Assembly: GCF_035083965.1 (NCBI RefSeq)
Contig: NC_089736.1
Span: forward strand, 9,675,501 to 9,739,500
Reading direction: 5' to 3'
Length of the DNA stretch: 64,000 bases
Source of the DNA: Branchiostoma lanceolatum
Taxonomy: Eukaryota > Chordata > Leptocardii > Amphioxiformes > Branchiostomatidae
How positions within the stretch are numbered: position 1 is the first letter of the stretch; each line of letters opens with the position of its first letter. Made by a program: the position numbers and the translations under genes. Of the stretch, positions 1-11,400 are shown in pieces. The notes below the pieces were generated by a model. The model was not told the DNA's origin. It did no database searches and saw nothing but the letters and a program-made list of their open reading frames with translations.

Positions 1-300
1 CATGCCAAGCTGATGAGAATACTCTTAAAACAATAGGACATCTTTTAGAAAGAAGAACCTTTCTATATACACGATTCAACTAATACATTGGAATTATTTC
101 TAAGAATAACAAATGTAGCTACAAGGTGTTACCTCATTTTTTTGCTAAATGTATGTGCGTCAGTCAACTTACTTAGTCTGTACATAGATGTAATAGCTGT
201 TGACTTAATTTTTCTGTAAATTGTATGTTGTTTTTATGTTCAAGAAGAATACCTACTTACAAACTGTATGTTTAAGCTATTGAATAAATAAAGTATCCAA
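1..300 (+). other. AT-rich flank, possible 3' end of an upstream gene
   Basis: No coding potential is seen. An AATAAA-type signal (about 283-292) closes the block. The first ~110 bases resemble 4000-4110, which lies downstream of the LRR-Ig gene (shared core gagaatactcttaa). This may therefore be the 3' UTR of a tandem LRR-Ig paralogue just outside the window. That is inference from weak similarity. Confidence 0.3.
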
Positions 301-1504
301 GGTCCTAAGATGATATGGGGTGGAATGATGTTATCAGGTCGATTCGTTGCTCTTTGTCTTTTATAATGGTTTATTGTCAACATTATCACTTGTCTAACAA
401 CTTGCAGCCATATATCAGTATATGGCTGAATTGGCGAACGGACATCACAACAAATAATGCAGTAAGCACGTTAACATTGCGCAATACTGATACATTAAAA
501 TAACATAAGTGTAAATACGTTAACGTTTAGAATTGAAAATCAGTTGAAAGCTACTATTGCACTAGGAGTTAAGGTACTGAGAAGAACTCATCGGGCGGGC
601 GAAGGTCACAGAGCACAGACTACATTCATATGCAGGTGTGCATATTTTCTAGTCTTTCTGTCCGACCAGACCCTGTTACAAGGTAATTATTACATAAACA
701 TAATGAAAACAGTGCAATAAAATAATGTATCAAAGGGAATGTTGGCTGGTTGTACGCGTGGAGGCCAATATATCTAGTTATAATGCAAGTGTCGAATAAA
801 TACTGATGTTATCATTATCGTCATGAATGCTGTGCTTAACATTAGAGTTGACGAATATTTCTTCGCCATCGTTTTCGGCAATCTGGAAGAGAACACAGGA
901 ACCATTCGTAAATAGTTTCATCAGGTTGGGTCTTCGTCCTTTCACGTTCAGCCAAGGACGTCTATGAAATGATCTGACTTCCGTATGATGATTCAGTTGA
1001 CCATAACTGCCAATTACGTGCAATGAGTGTACTGATTACTAGATTTTTAATAGGAATGATTATATTGCAGTAACATTTCCCCTTTTAAATGGAAACCAAC
1101 GAACTCCCCTGATGTGGCCAGAAATAGGAACGGAAGAAATTAATTGATTTACACAAGTCGAGACTGACGCGAAATCAATCCGAATGAATAAGTCTGGCAA
1201 ATACAAATGCCAGACTAATTGAATCCGAACACGTCACGTTTCAATTAATTTGAATGCAGACAAATACCTTAAGACCACTTTAAGACCCGGTGAGCTTCGG
1301 GGAAAGCGCATTTACACAGAGAGGCCAGCAAACGTAGATGATGGGGAGGTGATAGGAAGCGGTTTTCGTGGTCCAACTCTCTTCTGCGTGGTTCCGCGCT
1401 GACTAGAACTTCGCACACGAAGGTACAAACTCGAGTCTAAAAGTTGCAGAATAGCCTCAGTGACCATCAGCACACTGCGATACCATCGTTGACTGACGTA
1501 TCTG
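301..1504. other. upstream flank of LRR-Ig gene, no gene recognised
   Basis: No convincing coding exon. A block at about 863-935 is clearly similar to 4437-4516 downstream of the LRR-Ig gene, sharing gcaatctggaagagaacaca and gtttcatcaggttg. The promoter and 5' UTR of the LRR-Ig gene should lie here, but no TATA box or other element stands out. Confidence 0.4.
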
Positions 1505-1567
1505 GTGGTGAGTGTGTTTGATTTAGCGGCAGACCTTTCTCCTGTGCCTTCCATACACAGCTCTAAG

Positions 1568-3397
1568 ATGACGACCTTGTTGTCTATCAGACTGACAATT
1601 CTTATGTTGTTGTTTCTTATCTGGAAAGTTACAGGACAAAACGTCACTTGCCCCAAACAATTAGGGTGTTCAAAGCCCTTCTTTTCATGCCTTACTCACC
1701 ACTCACTACTTGCTCACAGCCGTAGCGATCTTCTTCATTCTATCCCTTCGCCACTGCCGTCAAATCTGGCAAGACTGGCTATAGGGTATCAAAACATCAC
1801 TAGCATCAAGGTGGGAGATTTTCCCATTTTAGGATCTCTTGGCACCTTTCGTTTAGAGAATTCTGGTTTAGTCAGCGTTCAGCCAGGTTCGTTTAAAACC
1901 TTGCCTTGTCTCATGGAACTAAACCTCGCTGGGAACAATATAAGAAAACTGGAGGCAGATGCGTTTCAGGGACTGATTAAGCTTGATGTTTTGGATTTGA
2001 CTAGAAACAAGATACATTTGGTTCACAAATTCGCGTTTGCTGGGCTACCTCAGTTGAAAGTCTTGGTTTTGAATAACAACTGCCTTTCTAGCATTCCACA
2101 AAGTATTGCATTGCTCAAATCGCTGAGACATTTGAGTTTTCTAAACAATATCAAAACATCCCCGATACTTGTAGAAGAACTGAAACGTCTATCTGTTTTG
2201 GAAATGGGTATAAACAAGATAGGATGTGATTGTAGAGAGCGAGAAGTCAAGAAATGGCTTCTTGGATGTTCACGCACATTACAATGGCGTGTCGTTTGTA
2301 TTGATGAAGTTACTCGGCAGATGAAGACACTGAAAGATATTCCATGGACTGATCTGACATGTCCAGCACCTGAAGTGTCTGTTGTATTAAACAATGAAGG
2401 CAAAAATGTCACAGGGAACGTTTCGGTCATCTGTCAGACAAACTGCGAAGAAAGTCTCACATTCTCGTGGATTCTACCGAGTGGTGAGCACATCTCTTCA
2501 AATTACAAGTACTCCACAAACTACACTCATATGAGAACGATGTCATGTAAAGGGTCGGATGTGGAGATATCGGAGACAAAGAGAATGTGCTACTCAGTGT
2601 TGAACATCCCTGTAGCTGACAACACCACAGCAGGCAACTATACTTGTACAGTGGCGACTAACTATACGAGATCTGCGACAGCATCCGCTTTACTAACAAT
2701 CAGTAATGGTACTACCCTGCCAGACAACGTGATAGTAAATATTGACAGAAGTACTGTTAAAACAACAACAGCTATGTACTTTATATTGCTACACGAGGAA
2801 AATAATTTGAATGGGCCCAGACTGTCTTCTATAATGATCATCTGTACGGGACTGGTTACCTTCTTCTGTTGTTGCTTAATTTTTGGGTTAGTCATCTGTG
2901 TCATCAAAAGTAGATCAGTATCTAAGGAAGATGATGGACATGGCGACGCTGTGGAAGGACACTACGAAAACAACGACCAGGTTTCCGACGCCAATAGCGA
3001 TACTGTTAGACAATATGAAAATGATGACGAGTTTTCGGACAGAAATGAAGATACGGATAGCCACTATGAAAACGACAATCAGTTTTCGGACGCCAATGAA
3101 GATACCGAAGGGCACTACGAGAATCATGACCAGTGTTCCTATGAAGTCAGAGCCAGGGACCGCGAGAGGTCCGACGAAAACGACGGTCAGTTTTTGGACG
3201 ATGAATCGGGAGGACAAATCAATACAAAATCGGTCTTGAAAACAAGTAAAGTGTATGGGGAATCTGATGCAATGCAAGAAATGGCACCAGGCATATATAA
3301 GAACGCAGACAGTGTTGAAGAACAGCAAGAACCAATAGCTCAAGTGGATGAACAAGAAACAGACAACATCCCTGCACACGGATGCGTGTCTGAATGA
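1568..3397 (+). CDS. LRR-Ig single-pass transmembrane receptor
   Basis: Predicted type I cell-surface receptor encoded in one exon. The frame is open from 1505, but the ATG at 1568 is preferred because a typical signal peptide follows at once (MTTLLSIRLTILMLLFLIW, ending near VTGQ). Numbering from that Met: LRRNT-like region about 28-65, roughly six leucine-rich repeats to about 225 (motifs LMELNLAGNNI, LDVLDLTRNKI, LKVLVLNNN), an LRRCT with CDC at about 217-265, an Ig-like domain about 265-380 (CQTNC to GNYTCTV) with several N-glycosylation sites, and a transmembrane helix near 420-445 (TGLVTFFCCCLIFGLVICVI). The acidic tail carries tandem 17-residue units starting YEN. LRR-Ig proteins are greatly expanded in amphioxus; orthology to a named vertebrate gene cannot be claimed. 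The ligand is unknown. Confidence 0.85.
   Translation: MTTLLSIRLTILMLLFLIWKVTGQNVTCPKQLGCSKPFFSCLTHHSLLAHSRSDLLHSIPSPLPSNLARLAIGYQNITSIKVGDFPILGSLGTFRLENSGLVSVQPGSFKTLPCLMELNLAGNNIRKLEADAFQGLIKLDVLDLTRNKIHLVHKFAFAGLPQLKVLVLNNNCLSSIPQSIALLKSLRHLSFLNNIKTSPILVEELKRLSVLEMGINKIGCDCREREVKKWLLGCSRTLQWRVVCIDEVTRQMKTLKDIPWTDLTCPAPEVSVVLNNEGKNVTGNVSVICQTNCEESLTFSWILPSGEHISSNYKYSTNYTHMRTMSCKGSDVEISETKRMCYSVLNIPVADNTTAGNYTCTVATNYTRSATASALLTISNGTTLPDNVIVNIDRSTVKTTTAMYFILLHEENNLNGPRLSSIMIICTGLVTFFCCCLIFGLVICVIKSRSVSKEDDGHGDAVEGHYENNDQVSDANSDTVRQYENDDEFSDRNEDTDSHYENDNQFSDANEDTEGHYENHDQCSYEVRARDRERSDENDGQFLDDESGGQINTKSVLKTSKVYGESDAMQEMAPGIYKNADSVEEQQEPIAQVDEQETDNIPAHGCVSE
2958..3200 (+). repeat. 51-bp coding tandem repeat in the LRR-Ig cytoplasmic tail
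   Basis: Three full 17-residue units and degenerate followers. Each unit begins YENxD and continues xFSDxNxDT; spacing between successive Tyr codons is exactly 51 bp. A fourth YEN follows, then a decayed copy beginning DENDGQF in which Tyr is lost. Each YEN fits the pYxN consensus of Grb2-type SH2 domains. Confidence 0.8.
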
Positions 3398-4867
3398 ACT
3401 TTCCTGACAGTCAGAACAACAAGGTGCAACGAAAGTACCCAAGGAATGTGACGTCATCGTTACCTCTGACACAAAAACAGATGACGTGTCAGACCACGGA
3501 CATGTGAAATTTCCCAGTACCCACAAAACTGCGAACAGGAAACGGAAACAAGGCACGAGGAGCCAAACAACGTAGTGGACGATGGGAAGAAAACAAAGTT
3601 GTAAATTCAGTTGCTCTCCTCATATGTAGATTATAAATTTTTGGACGATTTTGTTGCATCTAAATTTTGTTGAAATGATCTTTGAGACCTGGCTCTTCTG
3701 TTTGGTCAGTACGTGTACGTCAATCTTTTTCAGAAAAAAACAAACGTACAAGCCACTATTTTCTGTATGTGTATCAGGTATTGAAGGACACTTACACAAC
3801 ACCTACGTCAACCAATCGAGGACATCACCATAGTGATGCTTCAGCCAGCAGACTAATTTGTGCTCGCTCTGGTTCCTAGCGTTAGTACGTGAGAAAATGT
3901 ACACTGACCTTATACATATAACGTATAAGAAACACTCAGTAGGTTTGATTTTCTTTTACAACACCAGATGACTATATCTAGAGTATACGTAGACGCGTAG
4001 CTGTTGAGAATACTCTTAACCTCAAACAATATCATGATATATCTTAGAGAGAACACATGGTGCACCTAATATTGGTCTTATTTCTTCTTATAATAGTCGT
4101 ATAGCTTTTATTAAGATGGGTCATAACTGTTTTTCTAGTTCATTGTTGATTAGATGATTTTGGATTGAATTCTGATATCTGATATATTTCTTGCTTTATT
4201 TCTGGTGGACCCGAGTGAACATGTATGAAAAACCACATGCAGACATTAATGTTGTCTAGAACTTGATGTACAGCAGGTTGTAGGTTGCGGCAAGCATGTC
4301 AAAAACAGCCAAAAGACTCCAAAAATGTGTTCCATCGTGCTGAACACTGATGTAGATGTATTGTTACTATTGCAATAAATATTATCAATAGTTTGCACGA
4401 CAAACTTGCAGCAGCTTCGTTTCTGATTCTTGCAACTGTTTCGCCATCGCTTCCGGCAATCTGGAAGAGAACACATCATTTGTGAATTATAATAAGTTTC
4501 ATCAGGTTGAATCTACTTCCCTTCCCGCTGCTAAATGGTGCTGATGTGGAATGAATACAGTCCAGAACATGACTAAGCTTATCATGGAAGCTTAATCATC
4601 TGTGTTGGTATTAATATATAATAAAATGCTTAACTTTGTTCCAACACTAAGGTATACACAGGATCAAATTTTCGACGACCACTGTCGCCTTCTTCAGGAT
4701 CAATAATGACCAATCAATTCCGAACGTAAACTCGCGAGAGTTACAGACACGTGATCTTTGCGAATACGTGACGTCAGCAATTGGTCATGACTAAGCTTGT
4801 ATCCCCCATCTCTATTCACGGAAATATCGAATCCTGTCAATTTCGCCGTAATGAGTAATAATAGAAG
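3398..4867 (+). other. 3' UTR and flank of LRR-Ig gene with repeat blocks
   Basis: Noncoding. An AATAAA at 4374-4379 is a plausible poly(A) signal for the LRR-Ig gene. The block at 4437-4516 repeats 863-935. About 4660-4810 resembles the element family at 14729-14880 and 17941-18110 (shared ttcttcagga and tgacgt...gcaa(t)tgggtca-like cores). No other gene is seen. Confidence 0.45.
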
Positions 4868-6302
4868 CTAAGTAACGTTTGGGACCGCATCATCTAATAC
4901 TGCAGCGCCACCTAGCAGCTGCAGTGGGAAGTAGAAGCAGCCAATGTTGCACTGAGGAAGGTAATATAACAGAATGACTACCGACACTTTGGGTACCTGA
5001 AACAAAGGCGCTCTGTCCCATGTGCCGTAGCCAAGAGTTTCCCCGTTACATCTGTCCTCGCCACAGGTCTCCACGCACCCCTCCCCCTCGCCGCCATCTT
5101 CCCAGCATCCCTCGCGGCCTGCTATCTGCCAAGCGGTCCTGCAACCCCGCTGAAAACTCACCAACTCACCTATGCCAATTGGATAAAATCAAATACTTGA
5201 ATAGAATCTTAAAAACTTAAAGAACTAAAACTAGATTTCTCTATTTCTTCATTTGAGTTTATCACAGACAATGTGAAAGGGAGGGCAAACCTGCTGCTTA
5301 AGCACCTTTACATGTTGCCCTTCCAATTTCAGTAAGCAGATAAAAATTGGTTCATTTAAGTTTTCAGTATAGTACATGGAGATAACTAAACAAGCCCGGA
5401 CTTTGCCGTGTTCTCGTGGTTAAAATGGAACCCAGAATGCAAAATATATCAGATACCTCGCCATTTGATAGAAAATGGACATTGTGGCCGAAGTTTTACC
5501 TCGCCCCACGCTGAACCGGGACGGCGGCAGGTATCGACTTCCAGGCATCTATGACTCATCCCTAACGTCACATATCCCGAAGATCAATGCGCGTCAGGAA
5601 CGTGCGTTAAGTTCCCTTTGGACACCAGTGCACACGTCGAAAATTTTGGGAGTCATTCACTTCTGTTGATTAACAGCAACAGCAAAAATTAAGGAAGTTT
5701 TACCTCGTTTGTCTTTTTCCCACGACGTAAAGCATCGCAATCCCGGGGCGTCTGTACACCAATACGGCCCGTATCTACCAGGGTTGCCCAGACAGTACGG
5801 GTCGTTGTTTTGTTGGCACACATAGCACCACAGCGCCACCCCTATAGTCAGTCCCAAAATATCAACAAATACACTTAATTTTAAAACTCTGTAGTATGAT
5901 TAGACTTAAATGTCTGACACACAGGGAAATGGTACCGGACTTGAGGAAAATATAAACCATGTATGAGTGCACAAGGGTGGGGTTGACATGCATTCGGTAA
6001 TATGCTGCGTCATTTCAACTCAAAATAGAAAAGGCGATTTTAACACCTCAAAGCAGTCGCATCGTCATTTTAAAGTATTACAAGGACATGATGGAAACAT
6101 TATGTGATATATCAGATGCAATATATACGCTATTTTGCAAGTCAGGAACAACTGCACAATTAAGATTGACAAAATTGAACTCGAATGTTACCTAAAGTAT
6201 CTCTTAGCATAGTCATAGATTTTACAAGTTACCTTTTCCAACGCACGCGCAGAATACCAAGACGGTGAAAAATCTCTCTCCAAAAGATTTTGATGCATAC
6301 AT
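4868..6302 (-). CDS. Ly6/uPAR (three-finger) domain protein, three exons
   Basis: Predicted small secreted or GPI-linked three-finger protein. Exon 1 (6302-6233) encodes a signal peptide (MYASKSFGERFFTVLVFCAC). Exon 2 (5841-5704) encodes the first half of a Ly6/uPAR domain, beginning ALWCYVCQQ. Exon 3 (from 5169) encodes the second half, ending CVETCGEDRCNG, the typical C..C...D.CN finish. Junction phases agree (1, then 1), using donors GTAACT and GTAAAA and acceptors TATAG and CATAG. The 3' end is uncertain. Reading on gives a stop at 4868 after a hydrophobic stretch, but that part overlaps a repeat also found at 16026-16124; a weak donor (CAG/GTACCC, exon end 4997) offers an alternative ending. 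A transmembrane or GPI signal cannot be settled from sequence alone. Confidence 0.6.
4874..4983. repeat. dispersed repeat, copy 1 (second copy 16026-16124)
   Basis: Shares acgtttgggaccgcatc, ctgcagcgccacctagc and gtgggaagtag with 16026-16124 at high identity over about 100 bp, in the same orientation. It lies over the 3' end of the Ly6-like gene. Family not recognised. Confidence 0.7.
5519..5612. repeat. three-copy short repeat, copy 1
   Basis: About 90 bp shared with 7299-7392 and 18991-19092. The common order is ggtatcgacttcc, cct(t)tga, acgtcacatatccc, agatca.tgcgcgtc. It lies in intron 2 of the Ly6-like gene. Likely a MITE or SINE fragment; no family name can be given. Confidence 0.7.
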
Positions 6303-7298
6303 GTCTGTTGGCAAACCATCTCCTGATCTGAATGAGCACATCACACTTCGCGCACAGGCTGAGCTACTAATGCATTCAATGTACTAACTGAGAACATAGA
6401 TTGGGGAAGTGTCGCGCATGTTGATTGGTTTGGGATGACATAATACCTTCTTTTGGACAGACGCATCCAATCAAACGCAGCGTAATAAATGGATATGCAA
6501 TGCCATTCGTGACCCATCAGAAGCATCACAGATATAATACAAAGATAATATTGATAGTGTAATCTTTAGCGGTTGTGCTAGCATATTGTTCATGATATTA
6601 AAGTTCATTTTCACAACTAACCAACCAACCAACCAACCAACCAACCAACCAACCAACCAACCAACCAAGCAACCAACCAACCGACGGATAAATACGAACT
6701 GTTGCAGATAAAAACATTTAATTTTGATATGTTTGCTACATATTGGCAAGATTCTTTGAATGTACACGTGATTCATAAAGACCTACATATGATACTGTGT
6801 GGCAGATTCCAAACATATTTATCATACCATTTGAGAGTATTGTTGATTAAAGGTTGCAAATTGGGTTATGATAATTAAGTGTCTATTTTGCCATGATCAC
6901 CTAGCAACGGCCATTGTAGATCGTCTGATGGTTGGGACTGATATGATCTGACCTTTTGCAGTTGATTGTATCTGTTGACCCTTAACATTTCAAGCTGGTT
7001 TGGACGAGTTGGGCGTAATGTATATACTATTGCCCAGGGACACGAATTCAAAATTACTCAAGCTTCTAACACATTCGATATTTGAGTAGAATAAAGATCA
7101 ATAACACAGTTTAGACAGTCGTAGTTTCTACACAGCTTACAGAAATTCTTCGCAATACGGTGTGAATTACGCACACTACAAAACTGATACAGATTTTTCA
7201 GTAAGTGAAACATTTTGTGACACTGTTTTTGTTCTGGAAGGCAAACATTCTCTCCATAAATATCGCCTGAAATTCAAAATATCACAAAAGGCTACGAA
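6303..7298. other. spacer between Ly6-like and LRR genes
   Basis: AT-rich sequence with the CCAA array and no supported exon. It should contain the Ly6-like promoter (upstream on the minus strand) and the distal 3' flank of the LRR gene. Confidence 0.4.
6616..6682. repeat. (CCAA)n tetranucleotide microsatellite
   Basis: Near-perfect CCAA array of about 16 units with one AGCA interruption. On the minus strand it translates as a GWLV repeat, which is not a real protein. Confidence 0.95.
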
Positions 7299-7392
7299 GG
7301 ACCGTGGCAGATATCGACTTCCGGGGACCTTTGACCCACTCCCGACGTCACATATCCCAGAGATCAGTGCGCGTCCAGCAAGTGACATTGGG
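7299..7392. repeat. three-copy short repeat, copy 2
   Basis: Homologous to 5519-5612 and 18991-19092. It abuts the stop codon of the LRR gene, so it forms the start of that gene's 3' UTR. Confidence 0.7.
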
Positions 7393-8430
7393 CTAGTAAT
7401 CTCTAGTGTGACCATGGCGCGTGCGCATTAGCTTCCTCTTTCTGCTGTTGGCAGCCCGGAAGATGGCGGCGATAGTGGCGAGTATGACAGTCGCGGTGAT
7501 GATTAAAATCGTCACCAGTTCGGCAATGCACAAGCGAACGGACCGCATGGGAACGTTACGAAGCTCGGTCGGATTGTGACAGGTGATGTTCGGATAGTCC
7601 GCTATAGAGAGCCTTGTTACCTGATAGATCTTACTGAATGTTCGCTGTAGGTCGCAGTCACAATGCCAGGGGTTATGAGACAAGTGCAATGCCAAATGCA
7701 CGGTCTTGATATTCTTGAACACTTCGAAGGATATATTCTCTAAGTTGTTCGAGTCGAGGTAAAGAGCGCGAATGCTCTGCAGTTCCGCAAACGCTTGATA
7801 GGAGGCGTGAGAGATACGGTTGCCGTTAAGATACAGTAACTCCAGACTCCACAACCCTGCGAAAGTCCACGCTTCCAAGTAAGTCACCTGGTTAAACTCC
7901 AAATGAAGATATCGCAGGTTGATCAAACCATTAAAGACTCCGGCCGGGATTCTCGTTAACTTGTTTCTGTCTAGTTTGAGAATCTTTAAGTAATCAAGGT
8001 CCTTAGCGTAGCGAAATGTGAAGGTTTCTAACTGGTTAGAGGATAGACTCAACAGAGAGAGCCTACCGAGGCCGGAAAACATTTCTTTCCTCGCTTCTGT
8101 GAGACTGTTGTGGTCGAGATGTAGTTCGGTCAGTCTGGTCAAAGCTCGGAACGCGTCCCATTCTATGTAGGTGATGTCATTGCGGTCTAACATCAGGTAC
8201 TGTAAGCCTTGCAGCGCGTCTAAAGCTCCCCGTGAAACGTTGGATATAGAGTTGTTGGTAAAGTCGAGATATTCCGTAGTTACGGAGAGATTGGACGGGA
8301 TTTTGCTAAGATGTGCTCCCCGGCAGTCTATGGTACCGGTGATGTGCTGACAGGTGCATCCCGCGGGACACCTAGCGGCCGCATGGGTGAATAGCAGGCA
8401 CACCAACAGCACAAATAGAAGCGACGCCAT
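7393..8430 (-). CDS. LRR-only single-pass transmembrane receptor
   Basis: Predicted type I cell-surface LRR protein of 345 residues in one coding exon. The frame is open from 8487, but the ATG at 8430 is chosen because the signal peptide starts there (MASLLFVLLVCLLFTHAAA). A probable acceptor (TTTTACAG, exon start 8452) just upstream suggests a spliced 5' UTR. Domains: LRRNT (CPAGCTCQ...IDCRG) about 20-45, eight or so LRRs about 50-245, LRRCT with NPWHCDCDLQ about 250-300, a transmembrane helix near 303-325 (AELVTILIITATVILATIAA) and a short basic tail ending GHTRDY. The layout resembles LRR adhesion or neuronal receptors and amphioxus LRR-only expansions; no orthologue can be assigned. No signalling motif is evident in the tail. 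Confidence 0.85.
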   Translation of the reverse strand: MASLLFVLLVCLLFTHAAARCPAGCTCQHITGTIDCRGAHLSKIPSNLSVTTEYLDFTNNSISNVSRGALDALQGLQYLMLDRNDITYIEWDAFRALTRLTELHLDHNSLTEARKEMFSGLGRLSLLSLSSNQLETFTFRYAKDLDYLKILKLDRNKLTRIPAGVFNGLINLRYLHLEFNQVTYLEAWTFAGLWSLELLYLNGNRISHASYQAFAELQSIRALYLDSNNLENISFEVFKNIKTVHLALHLSHNPWHCDCDLQRTFSKIYQVTRLSIADYPNITCHNPTELRNVPMRSVRLCIAELVTILIITATVILATIAAIFRAANSRKRKLMRTRHGHTRDY

Positions 8431-8487
8431 GTTGGAAACGGCTTCAGGAAATCTGTAAAACATGACAAATGACATGGCATTTAACAA

Positions 8488-11400
8488 ATATTTGAACCCC
8501 TTATCACCACAAAAAAGCTGCCAAATGTCAGTTCTTAGGATTTTACAAGCTTTACTGTGGAAAATTACATAATTTCATGGAAGCTTTTACTCCTTACATT
8601 GCGTTCTTTGGGTTTTCCTAGTAAAACCGTAATTAAAGGAATGGAAGGGAAAGATATTCGATACTCCGAACCGTTACCGACTAGGATACATATAATGATT
8701 CTCAACAGCGCGTAAATGCCATTGAACTAGAATAACTGTTTAGGGGTATATGCACAACGTATTGCTCGGTTGGAGCATAGAATATAATCTACAACAGTGT
8801 TTTGTCAGTATTGAAATTGAATGTCAATTTTCGTCCAAAAATGATAGGTTGTTTCCAAAAGGACGAAAATGCTAAAATCTTATCAAGTACTCAATAAGCG
8901 AATTTGTTATCTATATGCCCAGTTTGTGCACAGGGCAACAAGGTCACATTCACAGAATAAACAAGTTTTTCTCACAGGCCATTTCCAAGCAGATGTAGGG
9001 ATGGACAATTGTAGTTTTATTTACTACTTTGGTATTGACTCAGCAGTCAGAAAACATTAAGATGTACCCAACATCTGTTTGAAAATTACCCGTCCTTGAC
9101 AACTGATTACAGTTCTTAACACTAACAACTCAGTAACTCTACTAGTCTCCACAACATATTGCCACTGCCTGATAAAACTACCATTGTGATACATCAAAGG
9201 CGACAATGATAATTACCTTTGACACATTTTCCTGCAAAAGAGGATTTTCGGACGTTATTTAAAGAAATATTGATGTCTCAATCTGTTTTAAATCGCCGTA
9301 TTGGATCAAAGTATTCTCTTTCTGGTGACAGACGTCGTCTCATGGTCTTTACGAGTGTAATCTAGTATCATGAGCATTCTTTGGATGGAGTAGTGAGGTT
9401 GTGGCTGGAGAGAATTCAGGGGTCGCTCATTCACAATCAAGAGGGGTGGAGTACTCTCCATGCAGAGGTTGGAGGGGAAGGATCGTTACCTTCTTCTGAC
9501 TGGTGCCGTCCCTCCAAGATTGGAGAGAAATACAAAGCTGACTAATATGCATTGATTCATGAAAACAAACGTAGGCTATATTACGTAGCTATGTATGTGT
9601 GATAGCGTAAGTTTGGCCGGATTAAAAAATACCATAATCTCTGTCAAAGGTTGTTTGTTAATCCTCCTTCTAAAGTAATGTCTCTGCAATATTATAACAC
9701 TCATGAACAAATGATCGTTTTGCTTTAGTCCATAACTAAAACATCCTAAAACACAAATATTAACATAGTACAGACTGTACACATTAATAACTAACTTAGT
9801 CCACGCACTCCACACTAACCTGAAAATAGCCTCAGCCTCTTCCTCATACCTACATTACAGATATCATCACTTTGACAGTCTAATTACCATGACATATAGC
9901 CATGTACTACATCTAGATTTTGGTCGTCTTACGTTGGTGTCGAGTGATCTTTCTCCAACAACATTAAAGCCCGTATCAGTGACAGTTTGATTAGGAGTGT
10001 GCTAATGGGGTGAGTACTTGGGAAGAGTAATACCAAACTTACATTAGCCAGGTGACTTATGTGATGATGGGCCTCAGGGAACGGCTCTGTGGAGAGTTAT
10101 TATGTCGTTGGGTGCGCGTCATAGCTGTAGATTAGAATGTCATAAAAGCTTTACAACACCATAGCCTGCCGTTATGCGGTCGTTTGGCAGAGATATGGGC
10201 CTCAGGTACGGTAATTATAGTTGTTGTATTCCTCAGCATTTGCCCAATGTTTCCGGTTGATTTATTGTTAGACTTTGTTACAATTGACAACGGTTTCTAT
10301 TACTTGAATGGACATGCATTATTGTCCTTTAAGATGGACCGTTATTGGTTCTAATTAATTAAAGACAGGAATAGCAAACTCTCTAACCGTTGCATTTGTG
10401 GTTCCTTTTCCATTCTTCTAGTAGGGAAAAGAGCATTGTTTTGTGTATATAGCTTTTATCAATTGCCAATTGCCCCCCCCCCCCATGCTTTCTGATGTTG
10501 CAGTTCATACCGTCTGGATGAGGAATGGCAGAATACGAGCTATGTTTTCAGGGCCTGAAACTTATCACAAACGCTATGCATTCTCTAAAAATTAAACAAC
10601 ACAAGTAACGACAACAATGGCAATGGCAAAAGTAGCAGCAAACAAGTAGACTGAAAGCATATGGAAACATGTTCTTGTTTCCCCACGTTTTATCTCTGTA
10701 GCAGTCTCTAAACAGTATACCGCTTCTGTATAAACCAAGAGATGTAATAGAACCCAGAGATAACACTATCTCGATGACCCCATTTCAAGAAATTAAGACG
10801 TCTGCTTTTTCTCACAAACAACTTTTTTCTAACTTACGATACAGCCATGGAGGTTGGATAAAAAACACGAATGGATATGTATTATTATGTCAGGTTGCAA
10901 ACGCAAAAATATGTGCAATTTCTTCATGGAGTCTGAACTGATCATAGGAGTTTATTCAGTAAGCCGTGACTAATCCGTTAAGTGCGCTGTACTCTTGCGT
11001 AATGAATCGAGAATGACTTCAAACAATACTGACTGACGTGTGCTTATCGCCTTGGGAATCCCCTGGCTTATTTCAACAACACTTTAGAACGATCATTACC
11101 ATCTGGATTTGCTTAAACATGGCTTTTAACCATAAAACAAATGCTATAAACTTTATTGGTTGTTCTGAAAGATATGCCAGGTCTATACATGTACTTTTCA
11201 GACAGTCATTGAAGGCGGCCATTTTGTTTTCTGCAACACTCATCCCAGAGTGCATTGCGATTTGTCGTTCCCAGTGGACGTAGAAGTCCATGCTTGTGAC
11301 GTCCGTTCTTAATTGTTGAGAGCAACGTATGAATATTTCGGTGCAACTGCATTATAAATAGATATTAGAGTGAAAGGTTCGCGGTAAGATCAATTGGTTC

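Noticed and set aside
6471-6776. Minus-strand frame with GWLVGWLV repeats
   Set aside because: Translation of the CCAA microsatellite.
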